In this document: positions 8,341 to 16,514 of the stretch, in pieces
How positions within the stretch are numbered: the first letter of the stretch is position 1
How the letters are laid out: every line of letters begins with the position of its first letter
From: Pseudonocardia autotrophica
Lineage (GTDB): Bacteria; Actinomycetota; Actinomycetes; Mycobacteriales; Pseudonocardiaceae
Direction of reading: 5' to 3'
NCBI RefSeq assembly: GCF_000717175.1
Contig: NZ_JNYD01000002.1
Span: 186,001-250,000, forward strand
Length of the DNA: 64,000 nucleotides
Translations under genes and position numbers: made by a program
Notes under the pieces: generated by a model
Database searches by the model: none
Seen by the model: only the letters and a program-made list of their open reading frames with translations
Told to the model about the DNA's origin: nothing

Positions 8341-9315
8341 GTGGTGGAGCGCGCGGTTCGGGAGCCTGCACTGTCGCCGGCGCCGGCGGTGGTCGTGGGC
8401 ATCGACGGCTCGCGGTCGGCGATCGACGCCGCCACCTGGGCAGCCCGGGAGGCGGACCGGCGGGGCGCCGTGCTGCGTCTGATCGAGGTCGTCGAGTGGC
8501 AGGCCGACGCCACCGACCATCCCGAGGCGGCCGATGCCGCCGAGCGCAGCCGGTCGCTGCGCCGTCACGCAGCCCGTCGGCACGTCGATCGAGCGGCCGA
8601 GCACGCCGGGTTCCTGGTGCCCGAAGCCCGGATCATCCGGCAGGTGATCGAGGGCGCCCCGGCGGATGTACTCGGCCGGGCCTCGGACGAGGCGGACCTG
8701 GTGGTCATCGGCGGTCCGGTCGGCGGGTGGTCCGGGACGTTGCTCGGCCTGGCGCTCGCCGCCCGCAGCAGCTGCCCGCTGGTGTTCGTGGAGCACATCG
8801 GTCACTCCCGGCCGGACGGCCCCGTCGTCGTCGGGGTCGACGGGTCGCCGGGCGGCGACGCCGCGTTGCGTGTCGCGCTGCACGAGGCCCGCGAACGCGA
8901 GGTCCCGCTGGAGATCGTGCACGCCTGGAGCGACACTCCGCTCGATCCGAGCCTGACGCCGAGCGTGGACTTCGCCGCCTTCGCCCCGGACGTCCGGGCC
9001 GCGCTCGACGAACGGGTGGCACCGTGGGTCGGCGCGTTCCCCGAGGTGGAGGTCCGGCACGCCATCGCCCGGGACCGGCCCGAGGCCATGCTCGCCGAGG
9101 CGTCGCAGGGAGCCCACCTGCTCGTGGTGGGTGGCAGTGGACGGCACGAGCACGTCGGGTTGGCGCTCGGCGAGGTCGCACGCCGCGTCGTGCTGCTCGC
9201 GCACTGCCCCGTCGCAGTGGTCGGGCCGCGCTGGCGCGGTCCGGGCGGGGGCGCCAGGGCGGGTTCCGCCGACCCCGCCGGCGCCGCTCCGGGCGCGGCC
9301 GGCACCGCCGGATGA
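8341..9315 (+). CDS. Two-domain universal stress protein, degenerate nucleotide loops
   Basis: About 324 residues with two UspA domains. Domain 1 begins VVVGIDGSRSAIDAATWAAR and domain 2 PVVVGVDGSPGGDAALRVAL. The first-strand DGS motifs are kept, but the GxxG-x9-G(S/T) ATP loops near the ends of both domains are altered (GGPVGGWSGTLLGL and GGSGRHEHVGLALGE). Nucleotide binding may therefore be weak. GTG 8341 follows GGAAGGGAG. A Gly/Ala-rich tail of about 20 residues follows domain 2. It is the first gene of the stress island and is divergent from the CstR gene. Confidence 0.85.
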   Translation: MVERAVREPALSPAPAVVVGIDGSRSAIDAATWAAREADRRGAVLRLIEVVEWQADATDHPEAADAAERSRSLRRHAARRHVDRAAEHAGFLVPEARIIRQVIEGAPADVLGRASDEADLVVIGGPVGGWSGTLLGLALAARSSCPLVFVEHIGHSRPDGPVVVGVDGSPGGDAALRVALHEAREREVPLEIVHAWSDTPLDPSLTPSVDFAAFAPDVRAALDERVAPWVGAFPEVEVRHAIARDRPEAMLAEASQGAHLLVVGGSGRHEHVGLALGEVARRVVLLAHCPVAVVGPRWRGPGGGARAGSADPAGAAPGAAGTAG

Positions 9316-9348
9316 GTGCGGGGCGGGGGCACGAGGAAGCAAGGACTC

Positions 9349-9546
9349 ATGGAGCACAGCAAGATGGTGGAGCTCAGGTTGACGGCCGAGGAGGCGGAGA
9401 CGGTCTACGAGGTCGTCACCGCTCACCTCGGGCGGATGTCGATGGAGATCGCGGACACGGACAACCCGCGGTACCGGAGTCATCTCCGTGAGCGGCGGGA
9501 GATCCTGATCCGGCTCCGCGACAGCCTGGCGATCGCCGTCGATTGA
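9349..9546 (+). CDS. Small conserved-looking hypothetical protein
   Basis: About 65 residues, charged and probably helical (KMVELRLTAEEAETVYEVV, later HLRERREILIRLRDSLAIAV). ATG 9349 follows AGGAAGCAAGGA; a GTG 11 codons upstream is possible but less likely. It has no cysteine, signal peptide or membrane segment. It follows the USP gene by 33 bases on the same strand and probably shares its transcript. I do not recognise the family. The helix-rich pattern would suit a small regulatory or scaffolding protein. Confidence 0.62.
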   Translation: MEHSKMVELRLTAEEAETVYEVVTAHLGRMSMEIADTDNPRYRSHLRERREILIRLRDSLAIAVD

Positions 9547-9580
9547 CGACGGAGGAGAGGTAGCCGGACCGGAGGGCGGC

Positions 9581-9847
9581 TCAGGGGCCGGCGAGCAGCC
9601 GGATCCAGCCGGCCAGATCGGCCAGGCCTTCGTAGTCGTCCTCCTCGATCCTCCGCCCGGCCCGCTCGGAGACGCCGACGACCAGGTTGCGGAAGTCCAA
9701 GGAGTCGAGCCCGAGGGTCTCCCGCAGGTCGTCCTCGGGGCGGAGTCCGTCGAGCTCGGGGCCCGGCGCGATCCCGCGCAGGACGTCGACGACCAGCGCG
9801 CGCGCACGGTCCTCGGTCAGGGTGGTGAGCGCGGTCGGGTCGGTCAT
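9581..9847 (-). CDS. Stand-alone acyl carrier protein
   Basis: 88 residues with one phosphopantetheine-attachment domain. The motif LGLDSLDFRNLVVGV puts the serine that would carry the 4'-phosphopantetheine arm at about residue 49. Acidic residues before and after (PEDDLRE, IEEDDYEGL) are typical of helix 2-3 contacts with partner enzymes. No ketosynthase, acyltransferase or synthetase gene is adjacent, so its partner is unknown. It is divergent from the GH65 gene, and the shared intergenic region contains a DosR-like box at 10058-10071. Confidence 0.83.
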   Translation of the reverse strand: MTDPTALTTLTEDRARALVVDVLRGIAPGPELDGLRPEDDLRETLGLDSLDFRNLVVGVSERAGRRIEEDDYEGLADLAGWIRLLAGP

Positions 9848-10057
9848 GTCGGCACCTCGATGTCAGTCTCGGCGGATCGGGCGCCTGGATCGGGCAGCCA
9901 GGTGCGCGGTCGGCCACGGTGCACCGTGCGCCGGCTCGTGCGGCAGGGCCGGAGGGCCTGGTCGAGTCGAACCGTGCGTCGGCTGCGGCCGTGACCGGCC
10001 GAGCCGCTCCCGGACACAGGGGTCCCGGCCCTTCGGTGCGGCTCTCCCTCGTGAGCG

Positions 10058-10071
10058 GGGACGTTCGCCCC
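10058..10071. promoter_or_regulatory. DosR-like box, ACP/GH65 divergent region
   Basis: GGGAC-GTTC-GCCCC matches the 5-4-5 pattern with one mismatch. It lies 54 bases before the small leader ORF at 10125 and about 210 bases from the ACP start. The rest of the 275-base gap holds no gene. A second imperfect repeat (GGAC/GTCC with a longer spacer) is at 10012-10025. Confidence 0.5.
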
Positions 10072-10124
10072 TGATCGCCGCCCTCCAGCCTTTCTAGCGT
10101 CAGGAGGACGGCGAAGGAGGAGCC

Positions 10125-10211
10125 ATGCGCGCGTGCACGCCCTCGACCGACAGGGAGCGCGTGCACTGGCCGGTGCCACTGGAGGCGCTGGGCGGGCAGG
10201 GCCGGCCGTGA
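10125..10211 (+). CDS. Possible 28-residue leader peptide coupled to GH65
   Basis: A short ORF starts at ATG 10125 behind a strong AAGGAGGAG and ends with TGA at 10209-10211. That stop overlaps the GTG of the GH65 gene (10208) as GTGA. The peptide (MRACTPSTDRERVHWPVPLE and eight more residues) has no known motif. The GH65 start itself has only a weak ribosome binding site, so ribosomes probably reach it by finishing this leader. It could be a coupling device or an attenuator; I see no clear terminator hairpin inside it. Confidence 0.5.
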   Translation: MRACTPSTDRERVHWPVPLEALGGQGRP

Positions 10212-12748
10212 CCGACCCCGCGCGGGCCCAGGACGACTGGACGCTGGTCCTCGACGGGTTCGACCCCGCCGACGAGGGCCGGCGCGAGGCGCTGTGCACT
10301 CTCGGCAACGGCTACCAGGCGGTGCGGGGTGCTGTGCCGGAGAGGGAGGCAGGCGGCGCGCACTATCCGGGCACCTACGCCGCCGGCTTCTTCAACCGGC
10401 TCCGCGACGAGGTCGGCAACGCGGTCGTCGAGACCGAGAGCATGGTCAACCTCCCCAACTGGCTGATGCTGCGCGTGGCGGTCGAGGGAGTGTGGATCGA
10501 CCCGCTCGACCCCACACACCTGCTGGAACACCGGGTCACGCTCGACATGCGGCGCGGGCTGCTCAGCCGGGTCCTGCGCTTCGCCGACGCCGCGGGCCGG
10601 CGCACCGCGATGCGCCAGCGCCGGTTCGTCCACATGGGCTGCCGGCACCTCGCCGGGCTGCAGACCGTCGTCACGCCCGAGAACTGGTCGGGGCGCCTGC
10701 GCGTGCGGTCGGGCCTCGACGGCAGGGTCACCAACTCCGGCGTGGCCCGGTACCGGGACATGGCCGGGCGGCACCTCCGGACAACGACCACGGACGAGAT
10801 CGACCCGGAGACCCTGCTGCTCGTCGCCCGGACCACCCAGTCCGAGCTGCTGGTCGCCGAGGCGGCCCGGACCCGGGTCGAGGGCGGCGAGGGCGTCAGG
10901 CCCGGCCGCCGCACGGTGCGCGAGCGCAGCCGGATCTCCCACGATCTGGAGCTGGAGGTCACCGAGGGCCGCGCGGTGACCGTGGAGAAGATCGTCGCCC
11001 TCGTCACCTCCCGGGACGTCGCGGTGTCCCACCCCGCGCTGACCGCCGTGGAGCAGCTCGGGGAGGCGCCGTGCTTCCAGGCCCTCCTGACCGGCCACGA
11101 GCTGGCCTGGGACCAGCTCTGGCGGCGGTTCCGCGTCGACCTGTCCGACGGCCGCGGTCCCGCGACGACCGAGACCCTCCGCACGCTCCGGCTCGGGCTG
11201 TTCCACGTGCTCCAGACCGTGTCGCCGCACGACCTCGATCTCGACGCCGGGATCCCGGCGCGGGGCCTGCACGGCGAGGCCTACCGCGGGCACGTGTTCT
11301 GGGACGAGCTGTTCGTGCTGCCACTGCTGACCCTGCGGATGCCGCAGCTGGCGAGGGCGCTCCTGCACTACCGGGTCCGCCGTCTCGACGCCGCCCGCCG
11401 TGCCGCCCGGCTGGTCGGGCACCGGGGCGCGATGTTCCCCTGGCAGTCGGGGAGCGACGGCCGCGAGGAGAGCCAGCGGGTCCACCTCAACCCCCGCTCG
11501 GGTCGGTGGCTGCCCGACACCAGCCACCTGCAGCGGCACGTCGGCCTCGCGGTCGCCTACGACGTGTGGCAGTACTACCAGGCCACGGGCGACCTGGACT
11601 TCCTCACCGGCCACGGCGCCGAGGTGGTGCTGGAGGTCGCCCGCTTCTTCGCCGACCTCGCCCGGCACGACCCGGCGATGGATCGTTACCGGATCCGCGG
11701 GGTGATGGGGCCGGACGAGTACTCGACCCGGTACCCCGGTGCCGCTGAGCCCGGCATCGACGACAACGCCTACACCAACGTCATGGCGGTCTGGCTGTGG
11801 CACCGGGCCCGCGACACCCTCGCCGCGCTGCCCAGCACCCGGCGCGCCGAGCTCATCGGTCGCCTCGGGCTGACCCCGGCGGAGCTGCTGCACTGGGAGG
11901 ACCTGTGTCGGCGGATGTACGTGCCCTTCCGGGACGACGGCGTCCTCGAGCAGTTCCACGGGGCGAGCCGGCTCGCCGAGCTCGACTGGGCGAACTACCG
12001 GCGGCGCTACGGGGACCTGCAGCGGCTCGACCGGATCCTGGAGGCCGAGGGCCGCTCCGTCGACGACTACCAGGCCACCAAGCAGGCCGACGCCCTCATG
12101 CTCTTCTACCTGCTGTCGGCCGACGAGCTGCGTGAACTGCTCGGCGGGATGGGCTACGCACTTCCGCCGGAGGCGATCCCACGCACCATCGACCACCACC
12201 TCGCGCGCACCGTGCACGGCTCCACCCTGAGCGCCCTCGTGCACGCCTGGGTGCTCGCCCGTGCACACCGCGAGGACGCGCTCGACCACTTCGAGCGGGC
12301 CCTCAGCAGTGACCTGGCCGATGTCCAGGGCGGCACCACGGCCGAGGGCGTGCACCTGGGTGCGATGGCCGGGTCGGTCGACCTGCTGCAGCGATGCTTC
12401 GCGGGCCTGGAGACCCGGGCGGGCGCGCTCTGGTTCAACCCCCACTGGCCCGAGCGGTTCGGGGTCCTGGAGTTCTCGGTGGAGTACCGGGGAGTCACCC
12501 TCGACGTCCGGGTCAGCGGCCGGGAGGTCCGGGTCGCCGCCGCGCCGGGACCCGGCACGCCCGTTCGTGTGGGGTGCGGGGACGACGTCCGGCTCCTGCG
12601 CACGGGCGAAGCGCTCCGCTTCGTCGCTGCATCAGGTGCGGCCGGCCGACCGGCGATCCCCGAACCTGTGATCGCGCCCGTCGAGGACGGTCGACCTCAG
12701 CCGATCGGACGGGACGGGGCGATCGGACGACCGCGTCGCAGTCCGTGA
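10208..12748 (+). CDS. Glycoside hydrolase family 65 disaccharide phosphorylase
   Basis: About 846 residues, the length of GH65 trehalose, maltose or kojibiose phosphorylases. An N-terminal beta-sandwich begins EALCTLGNGYQAVRGAVPE. The (alpha/alpha)6 catalytic barrel has FWDELFVLPLLTLRMPQLAR, the general acid motif RGVMGPDEYS with E504, KQADALMLF, and the phosphate-binding HGSTLS. The enzyme would cleave an alpha-glucosyl disaccharide with phosphate, or do the reverse. The precise disaccharide cannot be told; trehalose would fit a dormancy island. GTG 10208 is chosen because the family homology begins there and it overlaps the leader stop. It ends 17 bases before the convergent CBS-BON gene. 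Confidence 0.87.
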   Translation: MTDPARAQDDWTLVLDGFDPADEGRREALCTLGNGYQAVRGAVPEREAGGAHYPGTYAAGFFNRLRDEVGNAVVETESMVNLPNWLMLRVAVEGVWIDPLDPTHLLEHRVTLDMRRGLLSRVLRFADAAGRRTAMRQRRFVHMGCRHLAGLQTVVTPENWSGRLRVRSGLDGRVTNSGVARYRDMAGRHLRTTTTDEIDPETLLLVARTTQSELLVAEAARTRVEGGEGVRPGRRTVRERSRISHDLELEVTEGRAVTVEKIVALVTSRDVAVSHPALTAVEQLGEAPCFQALLTGHELAWDQLWRRFRVDLSDGRGPATTETLRTLRLGLFHVLQTVSPHDLDLDAGIPARGLHGEAYRGHVFWDELFVLPLLTLRMPQLARALLHYRVRRLDAARRAARLVGHRGAMFPWQSGSDGREESQRVHLNPRSGRWLPDTSHLQRHVGLAVAYDVWQYYQATGDLDFLTGHGAEVVLEVARFFADLARHDPAMDRYRIRGVMGPDEYSTRYPGAAEPGIDDNAYTNVMAVWLWHRARDTLAALPSTRRAELIGRLGLTPAELLHWEDLCRRMYVPFRDDGVLEQFHGASRLAELDWANYRRRYGDLQRLDRILEAEGRSVDDYQATKQADALMLFYLLSADELRELLGGMGYALPPEAIPRTIDHHLARTVHGSTLSALVHAWVLARAHREDALDHFERALSSDLADVQGGTTAEGVHLGAMAGSVDLLQRCFAGLETRAGALWFNPHWPERFGVLEFSVEYRGVTLDVRVSGREVRVAAAPGPGTPVRVGCGDDVRLLRTGEALRFVAASGAAGRPAIPEPVIAPVEDGRPQPIGRDGAIGRPRRSP

Positions 12749-12764
12749 TCTTCGGCACCGGCCG

Positions 12765-13439
12765 TCAGCGGCGCCGGGCGAGACCGCCGTCGTCGATGCG
12801 CCAGGTCAGGTGGGATGCCACGTCCACGACGCCGTCGAGACGGCGGACGAGGCGCTCGGCCGCCTCGGCGGTGCTGCGCTCGCCGAGCTCGCCCGACAGG
12901 GTGACCACGCCGTCGACCACCTCGACCTCCACCGCCGTCGGGTCCTGCCAGAGCAGGTGGACCAGGACCTCGCCGAGGATGTCGGCGCGGATGTCGTCGT
13001 CCGAGCGCAGGAACGCGCGCAGCAGGTCGGTGCGGCTGACGACGCCCACCAGATGCCGGCCGTCGGTGTCGAGCACAGGCAGCCGCTTGACGCCGTGCCG
13101 GGTCATCAGCCGCGCGGCACGGGCGAGGGGGACGTCGGCGACGGTGGTCACCACCTTGGTGGTCATCACGTGGCCGACGGTGTCGCCGGTGCGGTGCCGG
13201 AGATCGTCGCGGCGGGCCGGGAACTCCCACCAGTGCGCGTCCCGGGGGAGCTGCGCGACCTGTGTCAGGAGCAGGTCACGCTCTGAGACCACTCCGACGA
13301 GGCGGTCGTCCTCATCGAGCACGGGCATCCCGCTGACGCGCCGGTCGTGCAGGACGCGCGCGGCCTCCTTGAGCGGCATCGCGGGCCGGGCGAGGACCAC
13401 GTCCCTCGTCATGACGTCGCCGACGGTCAGGTTCTTCAT
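12765..13439 (-). CDS. CBS-domain pair with C-terminal BON domain
   Basis: About 224 residues. Two CBS domains (VGDVMTRDVVLARPAMPLKE... and VGHVMTTKVVTTVADVPLAR...) form a Bateman module that usually binds adenine nucleotides. A BON domain follows (VEVEVVDGVVTLSGELGERS). The DVMTRD and HVMTTK starts and the GVVSERD/GVVSRTD ends are classic CBS signatures. CBS proteins such as Rv2626c are strongly induced members of the mycobacterial DosR regulon, although that one lacks BON. The ATG at 13439 has only a weak upstream site. Paralogue of the gene at 15569. Confidence 0.85.
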   Translation of the reverse strand: MKNLTVGDVMTRDVVLARPAMPLKEAARVLHDRRVSGMPVLDEDDRLVGVVSERDLLLTQVAQLPRDAHWWEFPARRDDLRHRTGDTVGHVMTTKVVTTVADVPLARAARLMTRHGVKRLPVLDTDGRHLVGVVSRTDLLRAFLRSDDDIRADILGEVLVHLLWQDPTAVEVEVVDGVVTLSGELGERSTAEAAERLVRRLDGVVDVASHLTWRIDDGGLARRR

Positions 13440-13757
13440 GACCCGAGGATCGCCCCGGCACTGGCGCGGGGGCAGGTGCGCGGGTCCTGAGCGGGCAGGG
13501 CCCCTCGTCGCCGGTGGGAGGGTCGAGCGGCTGCGGGGGCCGGTCCAGGTCTGCAACCGGACCGGGCGCATCCTTCGGCGGGCCGGCAGGCTGGGCGTGC
13601 GGACCCCGCCATGTCGGACCGGCGGAGCACCGGGACCTTCGGCCGGACCGTCGGCGCGATGGCGGTGCGGCCGTCCCGAACGATCGGTGGCGTCCGGCGC
13701 GTGGCCGGCGGACCTTGTGCCCTGCCCGATGCGTCGGCGTCGCCGGAACCTTTCGGT
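13440..13757. other. Divergent intergenic region with DosR-like box
   Basis: No gene is supported in this GC-rich gap between the CBS-BON gene and the rightward operon. A frame from 13611 reads through it but only its last part looks like a protein. The region includes an imperfect box at 13632-13645. Confidence 0.4.
13632..13645. promoter_or_regulatory. Imperfect DosR-like box
   Basis: GGGAC-CTTC-GGCCG keeps the left half-site and spacing but has two mismatches on the right. It lies upstream of the small acidic protein and Rv1733c-like gene. Confidence 0.35.
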
Positions 13758-14027
13758 ATGAACGCAGTGCTGGACGGCCGGGCCGACCTGGCCGGGCCGG
13801 AGGCGGGCGACGACGGAATCGGCGGAACCGCCGGCGCCGGGGACGAGGAGCACGTCCTCGCGGCCCTGTACGGGGACGAGGCCGAGTTCGACGCCGACGT
13901 CGACGCGGCGCTGCTCGAGCGGCCGAACCTTCGGGTGACCTCGACCGGCCGGAACACGGACGACATGTCGCAGATCGCCGGCCGGGCGGTCGCGCGCGGA
14001 GGGACGGCCCGGAATGCGCGCCGATGA
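13758..14027 (+). CDS. Small acidic hypothetical protein
   Basis: About 89 residues from ATG 13758 to a TGA, rich in Asp, Glu, Ala and Gly in the first half (for example GDEEHVLAALYGDEAEFDAD) and more basic at the end. The stop overlaps the start of the next gene by 14 bases. No family is recognised and the ribosome binding site is weak. Its acidic composition differs from the Arg-rich shadow frames nearby, which is the main support. Confidence 0.4.
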   Translation: MNAVLDGRADLAGPEAGDDGIGGTAGAGDEEHVLAALYGDEAEFDADVDAALLERPNLRVTSTGRNTDDMSQIAGRAVARGGTARNARR

Positions 14028-14592
14028 AGACACCAGCCCGTCCCGGCCGGAGCCCCGCGCTCGCCGGCTTCCCCGCCGCCGGTCCGACCGCGTCGCCGAC
14101 CTGGCCGCCTGGACTGTGTGTGTCGCGGTCCTGGTGGTGCTGGGCGCTGCGGTCGTGATCGGGCTGCGGGTGCACGACGGCCTGTCCGAGCGGGTGACCG
14201 CGGAGGCCCGTGACCGCACCCGCATCACCGCGGTCCTGGCCGAGGACGTCCCCGTCCTGCCCGAGGGCGGTGGTCGCATCCCGGCCGACGTGCGTTGGAC
14301 GGGCCCCGACGGGGTCGAGCGCGTCGGCCGCGTCGAAGTGCACGGACCCAAGCAGGCCGGAGACCCGGTGGCCGCCTGGGTCACCACCGACGGCCGTGTC
14401 GTGCGGGCCCCGCTGACCACCACCGAGGCCTTCTTCGTCACGTTCGCGACGGCGGGCACCGTCCTGCTGGTCGGCGAGTTCGTGGTGGCCGCGCTCGGAC
14501 ACCTGGCGTTCCTCGGGGTCGGCCGGTTGCATGCCGCCGAATGGGAGCGGGAGTGGGCCGAGGTCGAGCCGCGGTGGCGGAGCACCCGGTGA
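14014..14592 (+). CDS. Rv1733c-like two-pass membrane protein
   Basis: 192 residues. A basic N-terminal tail is followed by a first membrane segment (LAAWTVCVAVLVVLGAAVVI), an extracytoplasmic domain of about 90 residues, and a second segment (FATAGTVLLVGEFVVAALGH). This matches the Rv1733c family of the M. tuberculosis DosR regulon in topology and sequence style, including the conserved SDRVADLAAW entry to segment 1. Function is unknown. It is the first certain gene of an operon: its TGA overlaps the GTG of the CBS-USP gene (GTGA at 14589). Confidence 0.75.
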   Translation: MRADEDTSPSRPEPRARRLPRRRSDRVADLAAWTVCVAVLVVLGAAVVIGLRVHDGLSERVTAEARDRTRITAVLAEDVPVLPEGGGRIPADVRWTGPDGVERVGRVEVHGPKQAGDPVAAWVTTDGRVVRAPLTTTEAFFVTFATAGTVLLVGEFVVAALGHLAFLGVGRLHAAEWEREWAEVEPRWRSTR

Positions 14593-15569
14593 GCACGGGC
14601 GCCGCGGGGCTTCGGGCCGACGACGTGATGAGCAGTCCCGTCATCACCGTGCGGACGGGCACCCCCGTCGCTCCGGCGGCTGCGTTGCTGGCCGCGCACG
14701 GTTTCACCGCGGCGCCGGTGGTCGACGAGAACGGGCGGCTGCTCGGCATCGTGACCGAGGCCGACCTGGTCCGCGATCGGTTCCGGCCGGAGGGATGGCC
14801 CGAGCGACGCACTCCTGAGGTCGTCGACGAGGTCATGTCCGGGACGCCGGCGATGATGCGCCCGGAGGACGACCTCGCCGACGTCGTGTCGCTCATGCTG
14901 AGCGCGCACGTGCGGTCCGTGCCCATTGTCGACGACGGTGATCTGGTCGGCATCGTCACTCGCCGGGACGCCCTGCGGGTCATCGCACGTGAGGAGCACA
15001 GCGCCGAGGAGGTCCGCCGCCGGCGTGACCTGCCGGAGCGTCCGGCCCGGCATGTCGGGTCACCACGCGGGCGGATCGTCGTGGGTGACGACGGGTCGCC
15101 CGGTGCGGCTGCCGCACTCCGCTTCGCACTGCGTGAGGCGGCCCGGCGGGGAGCAGGGGTCGAGGTGGTGTCCGCCTTCACGGTGCCGGCGCCCTGGCCG
15201 GTCGTGTACGGCGTGCCGCAGGTCCCCACACCCCGCGGGATGGCGACGGAGATCGAACGCGAGTTGCGCATCAGGGCGGCTGCGGCCGCCGACGAGCTGC
15301 GGGCCGAGCAGGACGGCCGGGTCCCCGGGATCGTGGTGCGGGCCGTGCCGGGGGAACCGGGGCACGTGTTGAGCGCCGCGTCGGTGGGCGCGGACCTGCT
15401 CGTGGTGGGCTCGCGCGGCCGCGGAGCCGGGGCGAGCCTGTTGCTCGGGTCGGTGGGGCTGCACTGCGTGCTGCACGCGCCCAGCACCGTCACCGTGGTG
15501 CCGTCAGCCGGCCGGTCCGGCGGGACCGCCGTGCCCGTGTCCGACGAGGAGCCTGCCGAGGTGAGGTGA
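14589..15569 (+). CDS. CBS-CBS-UspA fusion protein
   Basis: About 326 residues. Residues 10-135 are two CBS domains (DDVMSSPVITV and DEVMSGTPAMM starts, GIVTEADL and GIVTRRDA ends). Residues 158-305 are one UspA domain with IVVGDDGSPGAAAALRFALR and a full ATP loop GSRGRGAGASLLLGS. Both modules bind adenine nucleotides in other proteins, so the fusion may couple an energy sensor to a stress protein. GTG 14589 overlaps the upstream stop, and the gene's own TGA overlaps the next ATG (TGATG). Translation of the three genes is probably coupled. Confidence 0.87.
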   Translation: MSTGAAGLRADDVMSSPVITVRTGTPVAPAAALLAAHGFTAAPVVDENGRLLGIVTEADLVRDRFRPEGWPERRTPEVVDEVMSGTPAMMRPEDDLADVVSLMLSAHVRSVPIVDDGDLVGIVTRRDALRVIAREEHSAEEVRRRRDLPERPARHVGSPRGRIVVGDDGSPGAAAALRFALREAARRGAGVEVVSAFTVPAPWPVVYGVPQVPTPRGMATEIERELRIRAAAAADELRAEQDGRVPGIVVRAVPGEPGHVLSAASVGADLLVVGSRGRGAGASLLLGSVGLHCVLHAPSTVTVVPSAGRSGGTAVPVSDEEPAEVR

Positions 15570-16273
15570 TGACCGTGCTGCGGAGGACCTTGGTCGCGGA
15601 GGTCATGACGAGAGACGTCGAGGCGGTCGGCCCCGACGCCCCGGTCGCCGAGATCGTCGCCGCGCTCCGTCGCCGCGGAGTCCGCGCCCTGCCCGTGGTC
15701 GAGGGGGAGTACCTGCTCGGTGTCGTCTCCGAGGCGGACGTGCTCCGCCTGGCCGAGCACGACGACGTGGAGCGACCCGTGGTCCATCGACGGCGCCGGT
15801 GGCGGCACCGGGAGGAGATCGCGACGCACGCCCACGCCCGCGACCTGATGACGTCGGATGTCGTCACCGTCGCACCGGAGACCGGTGTGAGGGAGGCGGC
15901 GCGCCTCATGGCGGAGCACCGGTTGGGCTGGCTCCCCGTGGTCGACGGACCCCCGGGGGACCTCGGGGGCCGGCCCGTGCGGCTCTGCGGCGTGCTGGGA
16001 CGCGCCGACCTGCTGCGGGTGTTCGAACGCCCGGACGACGACCTGGCCCGCGAGGTCCGCGACGAGGTCCTCGGCCGCATCCTGCTGATCGACCCCGGCC
16101 GGGTGGACGTGACGGTCTCCGGCGGCGTGGTGACGCTCGAGGGGCGGGTGCCGACGCACGCCGACGCCGTCGTGGCCGTCGCCCTGACCCACCGGCTCGA
16201 GGGCGTGGTCGACGTGGTCGACCGTCTCGGGCACGACGTGGACGAGCGCACCGTCGATCCGAAGACCCTCTAG
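15569..16273 (+). CDS. CBS-domain pair with C-terminal BON domain, second copy
   Basis: About 234 residues with the same layout as the gene at 12765: CBS (VAEVMTRDVEAVGPDAPVAE), an Arg-rich linker, CBS (ARDLMTSDVVTVAPETGVRE) and BON (VDVTVSGGVVTLEGRVPTHA). The ATG at 15569 overlaps the upstream TGA. BON domains often bind phospholipid, so the pair could place a nucleotide sensor at the membrane next to the Rv1733c-like protein; that is inference. A strong hairpin at 16468-16504 terminates this operon and the convergent hsp20. Confidence 0.86.
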   Translation: MTVLRRTLVAEVMTRDVEAVGPDAPVAEIVAALRRRGVRALPVVEGEYLLGVVSEADVLRLAEHDDVERPVVHRRRRWRHREEIATHAHARDLMTSDVVTVAPETGVREAARLMAEHRLGWLPVVDGPPGDLGGRPVRLCGVLGRADLLRVFERPDDDLAREVRDEVLGRILLIDPGRVDVTVSGGVVTLEGRVPTHADAVVAVALTHRLEGVVDVVDRLGHDVDERTVDPKTL

Positions 16274-16467
16274 CATTCCGGCGGCTGCGTGGGGACCGTG
16301 GCCGGACCCGGTGTCGGCGCCCGGGAGAAGGCGCGCCACGAGCCCGAGCAGGTCGGCGACGCGCCGGTCGACGATCGTGCGCAGCAGCTGCCGGCCGAAC
16401 CTGCCGCGCCGTCGACGCCCACACGGACGCGCATGGCGGTTCCTGCCCGAAGCGGAACACCGCAGAC

Positions 16468-16504
16468 CACAGGGTGCCGCACTCGATGGGCGCGGCACCC
16501 TGTG
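16468..16504. terminator. Bidirectional terminator hairpin between CBS-BON and hsp20
   Basis: A perfect 13-bp stem (CACAGGGTGCCGC pairing with GCGGCACCCTGTG) encloses an 11-base loop. It starts 11 bases beyond the hsp20 stop and 195 bases beyond the CBS-BON stop. There is no U-tract, as is common in actinobacteria. It is the strongest hairpin I found in the window. Confidence 0.7.
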
Positions 16505-16514
16505 TCCGCTGCGA

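Noticed and set aside
16270..16498. Minus-strand frame starting MRVRVGVDGAAG, resembling a USP start
   Set aside because: Only the first ten residues resemble a USP; the rest is low-complexity and the strong terminator overlaps it.
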